64,000 nucleotides of DNA from JALZKA01 sp963753385 (GCA_963753385.1 CAVWCC010000007.1:186001-250000); one strand, 5' to 3'; shown: positions 50,092-59,959, counted from the first letter of the stretch. Numbers and translations are program-made. The notes: generated by a model not told the origin, from the sequence alone.

Positions 50092-51330
50092 ATGATCCGG
50101 GCACAGCTGCGGCTCCTCGTCCGCCTCTGGCGGCTCGACCCGCCATGGGGGCTCCTGTGGAAGGTGAACCGCTGGAGCTGGGCGCTGGTCGCCCGCGAGT
50201 TCGCCTGGCAGCTCGCGATCCTCGTCGGCATCGCGATCGGGTTGCTGGTCGCGCTCGGCGCGACCGGGACCATGTTCGGGATCGTCGTCCTGGCGCTGCT
50301 CGTGGCGGACCTGCTGTTCCTGCTGCGTCTGGCCTGGGCGAGCTGGCGCAGCGCGGCCGCGGTCGAGCGAGCCTTCGCGCAGGTCCCGGGCGACCCGTCT
50401 GAGACCCGTTTCCCCCGCAGCCACCTGGTCTTCCCTCCGCTGATGCTCGCGCCGCGCGACGTGCGAAAGCGTCGCGGTGTGGTCTTCCACGAAGAGCGCG
50501 ACTTGCGGCTTCGCCTCGACATCTATATGCCCAGGGACGCGGCGCTCGCGGGCGGGTCACGTCCGGCGGTGATCCAGGTCCACGGTGGCGGCTGGATCGC
50601 CGGCAGCCGCCTCGAGCAGGGGATCCCGCTCCTCAACCACATGGCGTCGAATGGCTGGATCGGCTTCAACATCGACTATCGCCTGAGCCCGCGAGCGACG
50701 CTGCCCGACCATGTGATCGACGTGAAGCGGGCAATCGCATGGGTCCGTGAGCATGCGGGCGAGCTGGGGGTCGACCCCCAGCGGATCTGCCTGACCGGCG
50801 GCTCGGCGGGCGGCCATCTGACCGCGCTTGCAGCGCTCACGGCAGACGACAGCTCGCTGCAGCCCGGCTTCGAGGACGTCGATACCTCGGTCGCGGCGGC
50901 GGTGCCGTTCTACGGGGTCTACGACATGCTCGACGAGGACGCCGTCTACTACGAGGGCCTGCGGAGCTGGCTGCTCGAGGAGATCGTGATCAAGCGGCGC
51001 CGCGCCGATGACCCCGAGGCGTTCCGGGCCGTCTCCCCCACCCACCGTGTCCACGCGAAGGCGCCTCCCTTCCTGGTCTTCCACGGCGAGCGCGACACGC
51101 TCGTCCCGCCCGCGGACGCCCGCGTCTTCGCCGAGCGCCTGCGCGCCGTCTCGCGAAGCCAGGCGCTCTACGTGGAGCTCCCCGGCGCCGAGCACGCCTT
51201 CGACCTGCTGCCCTCGCTGCGGACGGCGCGCGTGGTCGAGGGGATCGAGCGGTTCCTGCGCGGCGTGGTCGCTCCGCCCCCGACAACCGGTGATGCGCCC
51301 GGGCGCGAGCCCATAATGTCGGGGGCATGA
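50092..51330 (+). CDS. membrane-anchored alpha/beta hydrolase (HSL/BD-FAE-like esterase)
   Basis: A 412-residue esterase. Two N-terminal hydrophobic helices (about 35-85) anchor it; the hydrolase domain follows. Oxyanion motif VIQVHGGGWIAGSR, nucleophile Ser in LTGGSAGGHLTALAAL, Asp in VFHGERDTLVPPADAR and His in ELPGAEHAFDLLPS complete the triad. A steroid- or lipid-ester substrate is plausible from the neighbours. ATG 50092 lies 12 bp after the dehydrogenase; the end overlaps the next gene by 4 bases. Confidence 0.87.
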   Translation: MIRAQLRLLVRLWRLDPPWGLLWKVNRWSWALVAREFAWQLAILVGIAIGLLVALGATGTMFGIVVLALLVADLLFLLRLAWASWRSAAAVERAFAQVPGDPSETRFPRSHLVFPPLMLAPRDVRKRRGVVFHEERDLRLRLDIYMPRDAALAGGSRPAVIQVHGGGWIAGSRLEQGIPLLNHMASNGWIGFNIDYRLSPRATLPDHVIDVKRAIAWVREHAGELGVDPQRICLTGGSAGGHLTALAALTADDSSLQPGFEDVDTSVAAAVPFYGVYDMLDEDAVYYEGLRSWLLEEIVIKRRRADDPEAFRAVSPTHRVHAKAPPFLVFHGERDTLVPPADARVFAERLRAVSRSQALYVELPGAEHAFDLLPSLRTARVVEGIERFLRGVVAPPPTTGDAPGREPIMSGA

Positions 51331-52244
51331 GCCCGGCGATCCGCCTCGGCGACCCGGACGAACGGCGCGCCGAAGCACCGCCGGCGGAACCCATCAACCG
51401 GCTCGGCCGCGGCCGGGTGACCGTCGGCGGGGTCGAGACCCGCGCGACCTGGGCGAACGGGAAGGGCGTTCCCACCGTCCTCCTCCACGGCTGGATGGAC
51501 AACGCCGACACCTGGCTCGAGGTGCTCGACCTCCTGGCCGCGCGGGCGCTGCCCGCGATCGCCTACGACCAGCCCGGCTTCGGCGTCGCGCCACCGCTCG
51601 ACGGGGGCAGCGTGCTCGACCAGCTGGTGGACTTCGCCGCGCGCGCCGTGTTGCACGCCGCCGAGCAGTCGGGCGGGCCCGTGATCGTGGCCGGCAACTC
51701 GCTCGGCGGCTGGACGGCCCTCCGTACGGCGCAGCACGACGACCTGCCGATCGCGGGCGTGGTCGCGATGGCGCCGGCGGGGATCCGGATGGCACCGCTG
51801 TTCTTCACGATGGACGGGATCCCCGCGGTCTCGCGGCTGATCTCGCTTCCGGCGCCCGTTCCCGAGGGCGTGGTGCGATCGGTCGCGGGCGGCCTCTACC
51901 GCCGGCTCGCGTTCGGCGATCCGGCGTCGATCGACCAGTCGATCATCGACCGGTTCACGCGGTTCACCGTCGACCGTGCCGTGATCCGCACCAGGATCGA
52001 CTACGCGAAGCGGGTTCGAGGCGACCTCGACGACCCGTTCGACCCCGAGCGGATCAGGGCCCCGGTGACCGTGCTCTGGGGCGACCGTGACCGGCTCTGC
52101 ATGCCGGGCGGCGCCGACGACATCCAGGCGCTGCTCCCCCACGCCCGGGTCGAGGTCCTCGAGGGCATCGGGCACACGCCACAGATCGAGTGTCCCGAGG
52201 TAGTGGCGAACGCGATCGAGGCCCTGACCCACGGGACACGCTGA
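51327..52244 (+). CDS. alpha/beta hydrolase
   Basis: A 305-residue hydrolase of the abhydrolase_1 type: TVLLHGWMDNADTWLEVLDL, AIAYDQPGFGVAPPL, nucleophile Ser in VIVAGNSLGGWTALRTA, Asp in VTVLWGDRDRLCMPG and His in EGIGHTPQIECPE. Could be a C-C hydrolase or an esterase; the substrate is not predictable. ATG overlap with the preceding gene suggests co-translation. Confidence 0.88.
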   Translation: MSPAIRLGDPDERRAEAPPAEPINRLGRGRVTVGGVETRATWANGKGVPTVLLHGWMDNADTWLEVLDLLAARALPAIAYDQPGFGVAPPLDGGSVLDQLVDFAARAVLHAAEQSGGPVIVAGNSLGGWTALRTAQHDDLPIAGVVAMAPAGIRMAPLFFTMDGIPAVSRLISLPAPVPEGVVRSVAGGLYRRLAFGDPASIDQSIIDRFTRFTVDRAVIRTRIDYAKRVRGDLDDPFDPERIRAPVTVLWGDRDRLCMPGGADDIQALLPHARVEVLEGIGHTPQIECPEVVANAIEALTHGTR

Positions 52245-52277
52245 TCCCCCGGCGCGCAATGGGGCAACTTCCCGCAC

Positions 52278-52321
52278 GAACGTCCCTCGCTGCGCGCTAT
52301 AGCCACCCGAGCGGGACGTTC
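52278..52321. repeat. intergenic hairpin element, copy 2
   Basis: GAACGTCCC (52278-52286) and GGGACGTTC (52313-52321) lie exactly 26 nt apart around a central CGCTATA at the same offset as in copy 1 (21084-21127). The stem can extend through CGCT/AGCG after a one- or two-base bulge. It sits between the hydrolase stop and the next gene. Confidence 0.65.
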
Positions 52322-52355
52322 ATCGCTCGCACGAATTCGAGATACTCGGCAGGCG

Positions 52356-52742
52356 ATGTCGGAGGAGAACGTGGCGAGGGTCAGGAAGGGGTTCGGGGCT
52401 CACAACCGCGGTGACCTCGATGCCCTCGTCGAGTTCTACGACCCGGACGTGGTGTTCGAGACGCTGCTCCTGGGGACGCACCACGGCAACGAGGCGATAA
52501 GGCTGATCTACGAGGAGAACCAGAAGACGCTGTCCGGATACGACGTCGTCCCGGTCGAGCTGATCGACGCCGGGGACAAGGTGGTGGCGGTCGCGCAGAC
52601 GGTCGGGTCCGGTCCCGTCAGCCAGCTCGCTGTCGAGGACCAGTTCGCATTCGTGTTCACGTTCGCGGGGGAGCGGTGCGTGCGGGAGCAGGCCTTCCGT
52701 AACAAAGAGGAAGCCCTCGAGGCCGCCGGCCTGCAGAGGTAG
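52356..52742 (+). CDS. SnoaL-like protein
   Basis: A 128-residue NTF2-fold protein: VARVRKGFGAHNRGDLDALV, FYDPDVVFETLLLGTHHGNE, a central DAGDKVVAVAQTVG strand and a final helix. Ligand or reaction unknown. It is the last gene before nuoJ resumes the complex I operon, 80 bp downstream. Confidence 0.8.
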   Translation: MSEENVARVRKGFGAHNRGDLDALVEFYDPDVVFETLLLGTHHGNEAIRLIYEENQKTLSGYDVVPVELIDAGDKVVAVAQTVGSGPVSQLAVEDQFAFVFTFAGERCVREQAFRNKEEALEAAGLQR

Positions 52743-52822
52743 CGCTTCGGACTGAGAAGCGGCTAGGCCGCTCAGGATGTCCGTCGTTCGGCTGAGCGGC
52801 CCCGCGAATAGGATGCGGCGCG

Positions 52823-53368
52823 ATGGAAGAGGTCGCCTTCTTCGCTGGTGCGATCGGTGCTCTGGGCGGGGCGATTGCCGTGATCGCGCTCCGCAATCCC
52901 TTCTACAGCGTGCTCGCCCTGGTGGTCCATCTGGTCGCCCTCGCGGGCCTCTTCCTGCTGCTTCACGCCGAGTTCATCGCCGCCGCGCAGGTGGTCGTCT
53001 ACGCCGGCGCCGTGATGGTGTTGTACGTGTTCGTCGCCGCCTACGTGGGCGGCGTCGAGGAGCCGATCTGGGAGCCGATCGCGGGCCAGCGCTTCCTGGC
53101 GCCGCTGCTCGCGTTTGCGCTCTTCATCGAGCTCTCGATCGCGATCCTCGGCACCGGGCTCAAGGCGATCGGGGGTGACGGGCCGACGATCCCGGTGGGG
53201 TTCGGCTCGCCCGCTCAGATCGGCGAGCTCCTGCTCGAGCGGTTCCTGATCGCGTTCGAGGCGGCGTCGCTCCTGCTCCTGATCGCGGCGGTCGGGGCGG
53301 TCGTGCTCGCGGGGAGAAAGAAGCAGGAGCCGCCGATCGTCATGGAGGAGTCCCCGAGTGGCCCTTGA
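52823..53368 (+). CDS. nuoJ: NADH-quinone oxidoreductase subunit J
   Basis: A 181-residue membrane subunit with five helices. Conserved segments NPFYSVLALVVHLVALAGLF, AEFIAAAQVVVYAGAVMVLY (the pi-bulge region) and a later LLLIAAVGAVVLA helix are visible. Overlaps nuoK by 11 bases. First gene of the second complex I block. Confidence 0.95.
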   Translation: MEEVAFFAGAIGALGGAIAVIALRNPFYSVLALVVHLVALAGLFLLLHAEFIAAAQVVVYAGAVMVLYVFVAAYVGGVEEPIWEPIAGQRFLAPLLAFALFIELSIAILGTGLKAIGGDGPTIPVGFGSPAQIGELLLERFLIAFEAASLLLLIAAVGAVVLAGRKKQEPPIVMEESPSGP

Positions 53369-53657
53369 GTGGTATCTCGTCCTCTCGGCGCTTCTGTTCG
53401 CGGTCGGCGCCGGCGGCGTGCTGCTGAGACGCAGCCCGCTGGTGATCCTGCTCTGCCTCGAGCTCATGCTGAACGCGGGCAACCTGGCGCTCCTCGCGTT
53501 CTCGCGCTCGCTCGGCAACCAGGACGGCCAGGTGTTCGCGCTGGTCGTGATGGTCGTCGCGGCCTGTGAGGTGGTCGTCGGCCTTGGGCTGATCGTCGCC
53601 ATGTTCCGCCGTCGCCTGCCGCTGAACGTGGACGAGATGCGGGGCCTGCGCGGATGA
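53358..53657 (+). CDS. nuoK: NADH-quinone oxidoreductase subunit K
   Basis: A 99-residue subunit with three helices. The conserved ILLCLELMLNAGNLALLAFS contains the membrane Glu, and the second Glu is in VMVVAACEVVVGLGLIVAMF. Both glutamates belong to the proton path. GTG 53358 overlaps nuoJ. Confidence 0.95.
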   Translation: MALEWYLVLSALLFAVGAGGVLLRRSPLVILLCLELMLNAGNLALLAFSRSLGNQDGQVFALVVMVVAACEVVVGLGLIVAMFRRRLPLNVDEMRGLRG

Positions 53658-53667
53658 GGGACCGCCC

Positions 53668-55675
53668 GTGAGCGCCACCGACTTCGGCTGGCTGATCCTG
53701 CTCTTCCCGCTCGTCGGGTCGGTGGTGATCGCGCTCGGCTGGCGGGTCCTCCCCGCCCGGACCTCCGGATGGATCGGGACCGCGGCGATCGGGCTCTCGT
53801 TCGCCTGCTCGATCGGGGTGCTCGCAGACCTGCTCGACCGTCCCGAGGAGGCGCGGACCCTCACGTCGGCGCTCTACCAGTACGCGACCTCGGTCGGGCT
53901 CGACATCGAGATGGGCATCTACGTCGACCCCCTGGCGTGCGTCATGTGCCTGGTGGTGACCGGCGTCTCGATGCTGATCCACCTCTACTCGGTCGCGTAC
54001 CTGGACTCCGACCGCGGCTACGCCCGCTTCTTCAGCTACCTCAACTTCTTCGTCTTCTCGATGCTGCTCCTGGTCCTCGCCGGCAATTTCGTCCTGCTGA
54101 TCGTCGGCTGGGCGTTCGTGGGGTTCGCCTCCTACGCGCTGATCTCGTTCTGGTACCGGCGCGGGACGGCGACCGCCGCCGGCATGAAGGCGTTCGTGAT
54201 CAACGTGATCGGCGACGTCGGGCTGGTCCTGGCGGCCTTCCTGATCTTCCGCGAGCTCGGGGTCTTCAACTACGTCGAGGTCTTCGAGTCCGCGCCGGAC
54301 CATTTCGCCCCGAACGACGGCACGATCGTCGCGATCTGCCTGCTGCTGCTCGTGGGCGCGTTCGCGAAGTCCGCCCAGCTCCCGCTCCACACCTGGCTCC
54401 CAGACGCGATGGAGGGCCCCACCCCCGTCTCCGCTCTGATCCACGCGGCGACGATGGTCACGGCGGGCGTCTACCTGATCGCACGGTGCTTCCCGCTGTT
54501 CGAGCTCGCCCCGACGGCTGCCGACATCTCCGCGTTCATCGGCCTCGCGACGCTGCTCGTGGCCGCGACGATCGCGCTGGTCGTCACCGACCTGAAGCGG
54601 ATCATCGCCTACTCGACCATGAGCCAGATCGGCTACATGGTCGTCGGCGTCTCGATCGGCGCGTACACGGCGGGGATCTTCCATCTGATGACGCACGCCT
54701 TCTTCAAGGCGCTGCTCTTCATGGCGGCGGGCTCGGTCATCGCGGCGATGGCCTCCCGCCAGGACATCGATCGGATGTCGGGGTTCCGCAGGGCGCTGCC
54801 TTTCACGTCGCTGCTGCTGATCATCGGCGCGCTGGCGCTGGCCGGCTTCCCGGGGACTTCGGGCTTCTTCTCGAAGGACGAGATCCTCGTCTTCGCCGCC
54901 GACCGCGGCGGGATGTACTGGATCTTCGCGATCGGCGGCTACATCGGCGCGTTCATGACCGCCTTCTATGCGTTCCGGATCGGCTTCCGCGTTGTCCTCG
55001 GGGAGCCGTGCCCGGAGGCGAAGGAGCTCGAGCAGGGGCACCTCGCCCATGCCGAGCCCGAGAACCCGGCCACGGGCGAGAAGGAGGACACCGACGTCGG
55101 CTTCCCGGGGCCCGAGCACCACATCGCGGAGCGCGAGTTGCCGATGCGGATCTCGATGGGCGTCCTCGGGGTTCTGTCGCTGATCGGCGGCCTTGATCCA
55201 GATGCCGGGGGTAACCGACGCGATGGGCCACTTCCTCGAGGGCACGTTCGAGGAGTCGACGCTGGCGGGCATCCACCCCTCGGAGAGCGCCGAGTACCTC
55301 GGGCTGCTCGTCGGCGGGCTGGTCTCGCTCGCCGGGATCGGGCTCGCCTACTTCTGCTACGTCGTTCGCCCCGGGGTCACCGCCCGCCTGCGCTCCAGCA
55401 TGGAGCCGGTCCACGACTTCCTCAAGAACAAGTGGTACTTCGACGAGCTGATCGACGCGCTCGTCTACCGCCCGGTGCTCCGGGCCGGGCGGTTCGCGAA
55501 CGACGTTGTCGAGCGAGTGGTCGTCCAGGGAATCGTCGCCGGCACGACCGGCGCCGTGCGCGAGCTTGGGCTCCTGGTTCGCGGAGCCCAGTCCGGCTTC
55601 ATCCGCGCGTACGCGCTGCTCGTCCTGGGCGGCTTCGCCGCGCTCGCCCTCTATTTCCTGGTGGTGAGCTCATGA
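53668..55675 (+). CDS. nuoL: NADH-quinone oxidoreductase subunit L (one extra base near 55194)
   Basis: Antiporter-like proton-pumping subunit with the long lateral helix. Visible blocks: GWAFVGFASYALISFWYRR, AQLPLHTWLPDAMEGPTPVS, ALIHAATMVTAGVYLIARC, DLKRIIAYSTMSQIGYMVVG and LALAGFPGTSGFFSKDEIL. At 55194-55195 a doubled T in GGCCTTGATCC shifts the frame; removing it joins the body to MPGVTDAMGHFLEGTFEEST, NKWYFDELIDALVYRPVLR and a last helix ending at 55675. Without the correction the frame degenerates into Arg-rich residues. Corrected length is about 668 residues. Confidence 0.92.
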
Positions 55676-55691
55676 CTGCGAGGGCGGCCCG

Positions 55692-57152
55692 GTGCTGAAC
55701 TTCCTGCTCTGGACGCCGCTCGCCGTCGCGCTGATCGTGGCGCTCGCGCCCCGTCGCCTCGCCGGCCCGCTCTCGGCCGCGGGGTCGCTGGTCACGCTCG
55801 GGATCGCGATCGCCCTGGTGACCGACTTCGACACGGCGACGCCGGGCCTCCAGCACGTCGTCGACGAGAGCTGGATCCCCGAGCTCGGTGTCCGCTACCA
55901 GCTGGGCGTCGACGGCATCAGCCTGTTCCTCGTCCTGATGACGGCCTTCCTCTGGGCAGCGAGCTTCGCCTGGTCCGCCTTCCGGGTTCCCGACCGCCCG
56001 AAGAACTACTTCCTGATGCTGGGCGTCGCCGAGTTCGCAACGCTCGGCGCGTTCCTCGCGCAGGACCTGCTGCTGTTCGTCCTGTTCTTCGACCTGATGC
56101 TGGTGCCGTTCTTCTTCCTGATCGGCTCCTACGGCACCGGCGACCGCGTGCGGGCGACGATCAAGATGATGGTCTACACGCTGGTCGGGTCGCTGCTGAT
56201 GCTGGTCGCGGCGATCGCGACCGCGGTCCTCGCCCAGGATCAGAGCGGCGAACTCTCGTTCGCGATGGCCGACCTGCGCGCCAACGTCCTGCCCGAGGGC
56301 AGCCAGGATTGGATCTTCTGCTTCTTCGCGGCGGCGTTCCTGGTGAAGATGCCCGCGTTCCCGCTGCACGGCTGGATGCCCGATGCCTATCTCGCGGCAC
56401 CGCCCGCGGTGCTCGCGCTGCTGTCGGGGGTCCTTTCCAAGGTCGCCGCCTACGGCTTCCTCCGGGTGGTCCTGCCGATCTTCCCCGACGCGACGGTGCA
56501 GTTCCAGGAGCTGATCCTGGTGATCGCCGTCGTCTCGATCCTCTACGGGTCGGCGATGGCGTTCACCCAGACCAATGTGCGGCTGATCGCCGGCTACTCG
56601 TCGATCGCCCAGCTCGGGTTCATCACCCTTGGCGTCTTCTCGCTCACGGCCGACGGCGCGAACGGCGCGATCCTCCAGATGGTGAACCACGCGATCGTCG
56701 TGGTGCCGTTGTTCCTGATCATCGTCCTGCTCGCCGAGCGGTTCGGCAGTGAGGACCTGAGGCAGATGGGCGGCGGCGCGATGCGCGCCCCGGTGCTGGC
56801 GGCGCTGTTCCTGATCGTGACGATGGCGACCCTGGCGATGCCGGGATCGGCCAACTTCATCGGCGAGTTCTACATCCTGAACGGGCTGTTCGACGCGAAG
56901 ATCGCGTTCGCGGTCGTCGCGACGGCCGGGATCGCGATGGCCGCCTTCTACGCGCTACGGATGTACCAGCGCTCCATGCACAACCGGCTGCCGTCCGGGG
57001 CGACGTCGCGTGAGCTCGGCCTGCGCGACGGCCTCGTGCTGGTGCCCCTGGTGGGCGTGATCCTCGTGCTCGCATTCACACCGGGGACCGTGCTCGAGCG
57101 CGGCGAGGCGGCAGTTCAGGACAAGGTGGGAGCGATCGCCTCAGCCGAATGA
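55692..57152 (+). CDS. nuoM: NADH-quinone oxidoreductase subunit M
   Basis: A 486-residue proton-pumping subunit with about 14 helices: QLGVDGISLFLVLMTAFLWA, FVLFFDLMLVPFFFLIGSYG, MPAFPLHGWMPDAYLAAPPA, NVRLIAGYSSIAQLGFITLG and MPGSANFIGEFYILNGLF. The key Glu of helix 5 seems replaced by Asp in FFDLMLVP, a known variation. GTG 55692; stop overlaps nuoN ATG by 4 bases. Confidence 0.94.
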   Translation: MLNFLLWTPLAVALIVALAPRRLAGPLSAAGSLVTLGIAIALVTDFDTATPGLQHVVDESWIPELGVRYQLGVDGISLFLVLMTAFLWAASFAWSAFRVPDRPKNYFLMLGVAEFATLGAFLAQDLLLFVLFFDLMLVPFFFLIGSYGTGDRVRATIKMMVYTLVGSLLMLVAAIATAVLAQDQSGELSFAMADLRANVLPEGSQDWIFCFFAAAFLVKMPAFPLHGWMPDAYLAAPPAVLALLSGVLSKVAAYGFLRVVLPIFPDATVQFQELILVIAVVSILYGSAMAFTQTNVRLIAGYSSIAQLGFITLGVFSLTADGANGAILQMVNHAIVVVPLFLIIVLLAERFGSEDLRQMGGGAMRAPVLAALFLIVTMATLAMPGSANFIGEFYILNGLFDAKIAFAVVATAGIAMAAFYALRMYQRSMHNRLPSGATSRELGLRDGLVLVPLVGVILVLAFTPGTVLERGEAAVQDKVGAIASAE

Positions 57153-58733
57153 CCTTCACCGCTCCGGACATCGACTACGCCGGCATCTCGCCGATCATCG
57201 CGCTGACCGCAGGGCTCTGCGTGGTCCTGCTGGCGGGACTCGTCGGTCGCGCGCAGCGGCGCATCGTCTCGCTGCTCAGCTTCCTCACGCTCGGAGCCGC
57301 CGCGGGCCTTTCGATCTGGCAGTTCGGGGAGAGCAAGGACCTGGTCTCGGGCGCCCTGCGGCTCGACGAGCTGGGCCTGGTCGCCACCCTGATAGCGATC
57401 GCGAGCGCCGCGTTCGTGATCCCGCTGAGCTGGCGCGAGGAGGCGGCGGACGACGCGCCCGGGCCCGCGGGCCACGGCGAGTTCCAAGGCCTCCTGATCG
57501 CCTCGGTCCTGGGGATGGCGCTGTTGGCGATGGCGCAGAACCTCGTGATCTTCTTCGTCGGGCTCGAGCTGCTCTCCGTCCCGCTCTACGTGCTCTGCGG
57601 CTCGGCGCTGCGGAACCGGCAGTCGCTTGAGTCCGGCCTCAAGTACCTGATCATCGGGTCGCTGGGGTCGGCCACGCTGCTGTACGGGCTCGCGTTCATC
57701 TACGGCGGGTCGGGATCGACCGATTTCTCCGGCATCGCCGACGGCATCGGGGCCGGCCTCGCCGACGACCCGCTGATCCTGATCGGGATCGCGCTGACCG
57801 CCACCGGGCTCGCGTTCAAGCTCTCGATCGCCCCGTTCCACCAGTGGACGCCCGACGTCTACCAGGGGGCGCCCACCCCGGTCACGGCGTTCATGGCGGT
57901 CGCGACCAAGGCCGCCGCGTTCGCAGTCTTCGCGCGGTTCTTCGAGGTCGCGCTCGCGCCGGCTGTCGGCGACTGGCAGCCGGCGCTGGCCGCGCTTGCC
58001 GCCGTCTCGATCATCGTCGGCAACGTCGGGGCTCTCGCGCAGAGCTCGCTGAAGCGGCTGCTGGGCTACTCGGGGATCGCGCAGGCCGGCTACATGCTGG
58101 TCGGGATCGTGGCCGCGAACGAGGCCGGGGTCCAGGCGCTCTTCTTCTACCTGGCTGCGTACGCGCTGATGAATTTCGCGGCGTTCGCGGTGATCACGAT
58201 CCGCGAACGCGAGACCGGTTTCGGCGACGACATCCGCTCGGTGCAGGGCCTCGGCCGCGAGCGCCCGGAGCTGGCCTGGCCGCTGACGATCGCGATGCTG
58301 GGGCTCGCGGGCCTGCCCGGCACCGCAGGGTTCATTGGCAAGCTCTATCTGATCGAGGCCGCTGTGGAGGGCGACTACACCTGGCTCGCGGTGATGATCG
58401 CCGTTGGCACGATGATCTCGCTCGCCTACTACCTGCGGGTGATCGCGGCGGTCTGGATGCGGCCGGCATACCACTCCGACCCCACCCCCGAGACCGGGCA
58501 CCCTGCCCTCCCCGCCATGGCCGGCGGCTCACCCGAGGCCACCGCTGAGACCTTCGAGCCCCCTGCACGTCGCCCCGGCGTGTACGGCCGAATCGGTGGG
58601 ATCCACTGTCCCGTGATCATCGGGCTGACGATTGCCGCGGCGGCCGGGACGGTGTTCTTCGGGATCATCCCGTCGCCGCTGGTCGACTTCGTCGTCCGGC
58701 GCCGGCGAGTCGATCTACGCCGGGCTCGGCTAG
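57149..58733 (+). CDS. nuoN: NADH-quinone oxidoreductase subunit N (one extra base near 58700)
   Basis: Proton-pumping subunit: LVIFFVGLELLSVPLYVLCG, LAFKLSIAPFHQWTPDVYQG, APTPVTAFMAVATKAAAFAV, LKRLLGYSGIAQAGYMLVG, GLAGLPGTAGFIGKLYLIEA. As given, the frame runs 360 bases past the end, straight through the antisense gene at 58737-59873, with Arg-rich nonsense. Removing one base near 58695-58702 yields an end AGESIYAGLG and a TAG at 58731-58733, the normal family length (about 527). Confidence 0.92.
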
Positions 58734-58736
58734 CGG

Positions 58737-59873
58737 CTACCCGCCGGAGCCGCCGGTCCCGTTGTCCTCGAGGAGGTCCTCGAGCCCCATCGTCACGTCC
58801 TCGAGCAGGTCCTCGAGCGGCTCCGGAGCCGCGGGGGCGGCGACGGGGTCTTCGGGGCCGGGAGCCGGCGCCTCGCCCCCGCCGCCGGGATCGCCAGTGT
58901 CCGGCGGCACGGGCTCGGATGACGGCGCCGGGGCGGGCGCCACAGTGGAGCGCTCAGCGGATTGCCCGCCCGGCTCGACTGCTGCGCGCTCATTCGATTC
59001 GAATCCCTTGCGGCTCTGCTGCCGGTCATCCGCCGCCGGCTCGCCCGGCGCCGGCTCCGCGGACGGCGACGCCTCGTTCGTTCCGCCCGGGGTGATGACG
59101 TTCTCCGGCTCCTCGTCCTGGTTCGGAAGCTCGATCCCGACCTCCTTGAAGGACTCGTTCGCGAGCTCCGGGAGCTTCACCCCGGCCGCCGCGAGGCCGC
59201 CCGCGAACAGCGGGATCCCAACCGCCGCAGCGGCGGCGACGAGTAGCGGTCGTGGCACGTGCAGGCCGGCCAGCGAGATCACCGGCTCGGCCTCCGAGGG
59301 CGCCCGCACCGGCCCGAGCTGCCGCCCGGCTATCTGCGACGAGAGGACGAGCGTCTGCTCGGCGAAGCGGTGGTAGGCAAGGCGGTCATGCACCATCTTC
59401 TGGCGCAGGTAGGCGAAGAGGAACGTCATGATCAGCAGGGCCGGGATCACCACCAGCGCGACGTGCAGCGAGCTGCGGGCGCTCTCCGGGCCGTACGCGA
59501 CGGGGCCGAGCAGCGCCAGGCAGACCATGCCGACCTGGATGCCGACCGACCGCGCATCGGGCGAGACGTACCCGATCAGGACCGCGATCAGGAAGTAGAA
59601 GGCGACGTACGGAAACCCGAACACCGCCACGGTCGCGGCGGCCTCGACCGTGGCGGCGGCGCCCACGGCGTGAAGCCAGCGAGGGTCGATGCGCTCCCAC
59701 GGGATCGCGAGACAGACGAGGCCAGTGAGCATCGCCGCGAGCGTCAGGAAGTAGGCCTGCGGCTCCGGCGGCGGTTCGAGCAGGCGGGTGCTGGGCAGGG
59801 CCAAAACGGCCACCCCGATGAAGCCGAAGCCCGCGAGCGTCCCGTAGGCGCGGGCCAGTCTTGGATCCACCAC
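58737..59873 (-). CDS. multi-helix membrane protein with acidic extracytoplasmic tail
   Basis: A 378-residue protein. Residues about 10-165 hold five or six transmembrane helices (GTLAGFGFIGVAVLALPSTR, PWERIDPRWLHAVGAAATVE, YVAFYFLIAVLIGYVSPDAR). A charged segment follows (VHDRLAYHRFAEQTLVLSSQ), then another helix (about 209-229) and a long Pro/Glu/Ala-rich tail ending in repeated LEDLLED units. The first 190 residues are paralogous to the next gene. No named domain. Convergent with nuoN, 3 bp apart. Confidence 0.75.
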   Translation of the reverse strand: MVDPRLARAYGTLAGFGFIGVAVLALPSTRLLEPPPEPQAYFLTLAAMLTGLVCLAIPWERIDPRWLHAVGAAATVEAAATVAVFGFPYVAFYFLIAVLIGYVSPDARSVGIQVGMVCLALLGPVAYGPESARSSLHVALVVIPALLIMTFLFAYLRQKMVHDRLAYHRFAEQTLVLSSQIAGRQLGPVRAPSEAEPVISLAGLHVPRPLLVAAAAAVGIPLFAGGLAAAGVKLPELANESFKEVGIELPNQDEEPENVITPGGTNEASPSAEPAPGEPAADDRQQSRKGFESNERAAVEPGGQSAERSTVAPAPAPSSEPVPPDTGDPGGGGEAPAPGPEDPVAAPAAPEPLEDLLEDVTMGLEDLLEDNGTGGSGG

Positions 59874-59959
59874 CCTTTAGTTCTCTCCTGGCGTCATTCT
59901 ACGTCGCGCCGCCGTAACGCCCGACGGTTCCCCTACCGCAAATCGTGCTCCACCGCGTC

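Noticed and set aside
53464..55272. 602-residue antisense frame over nuoK/nuoL
   Set aside because: Highly charged shadow of the nuoL frame; no start signal and no recognisable domain.
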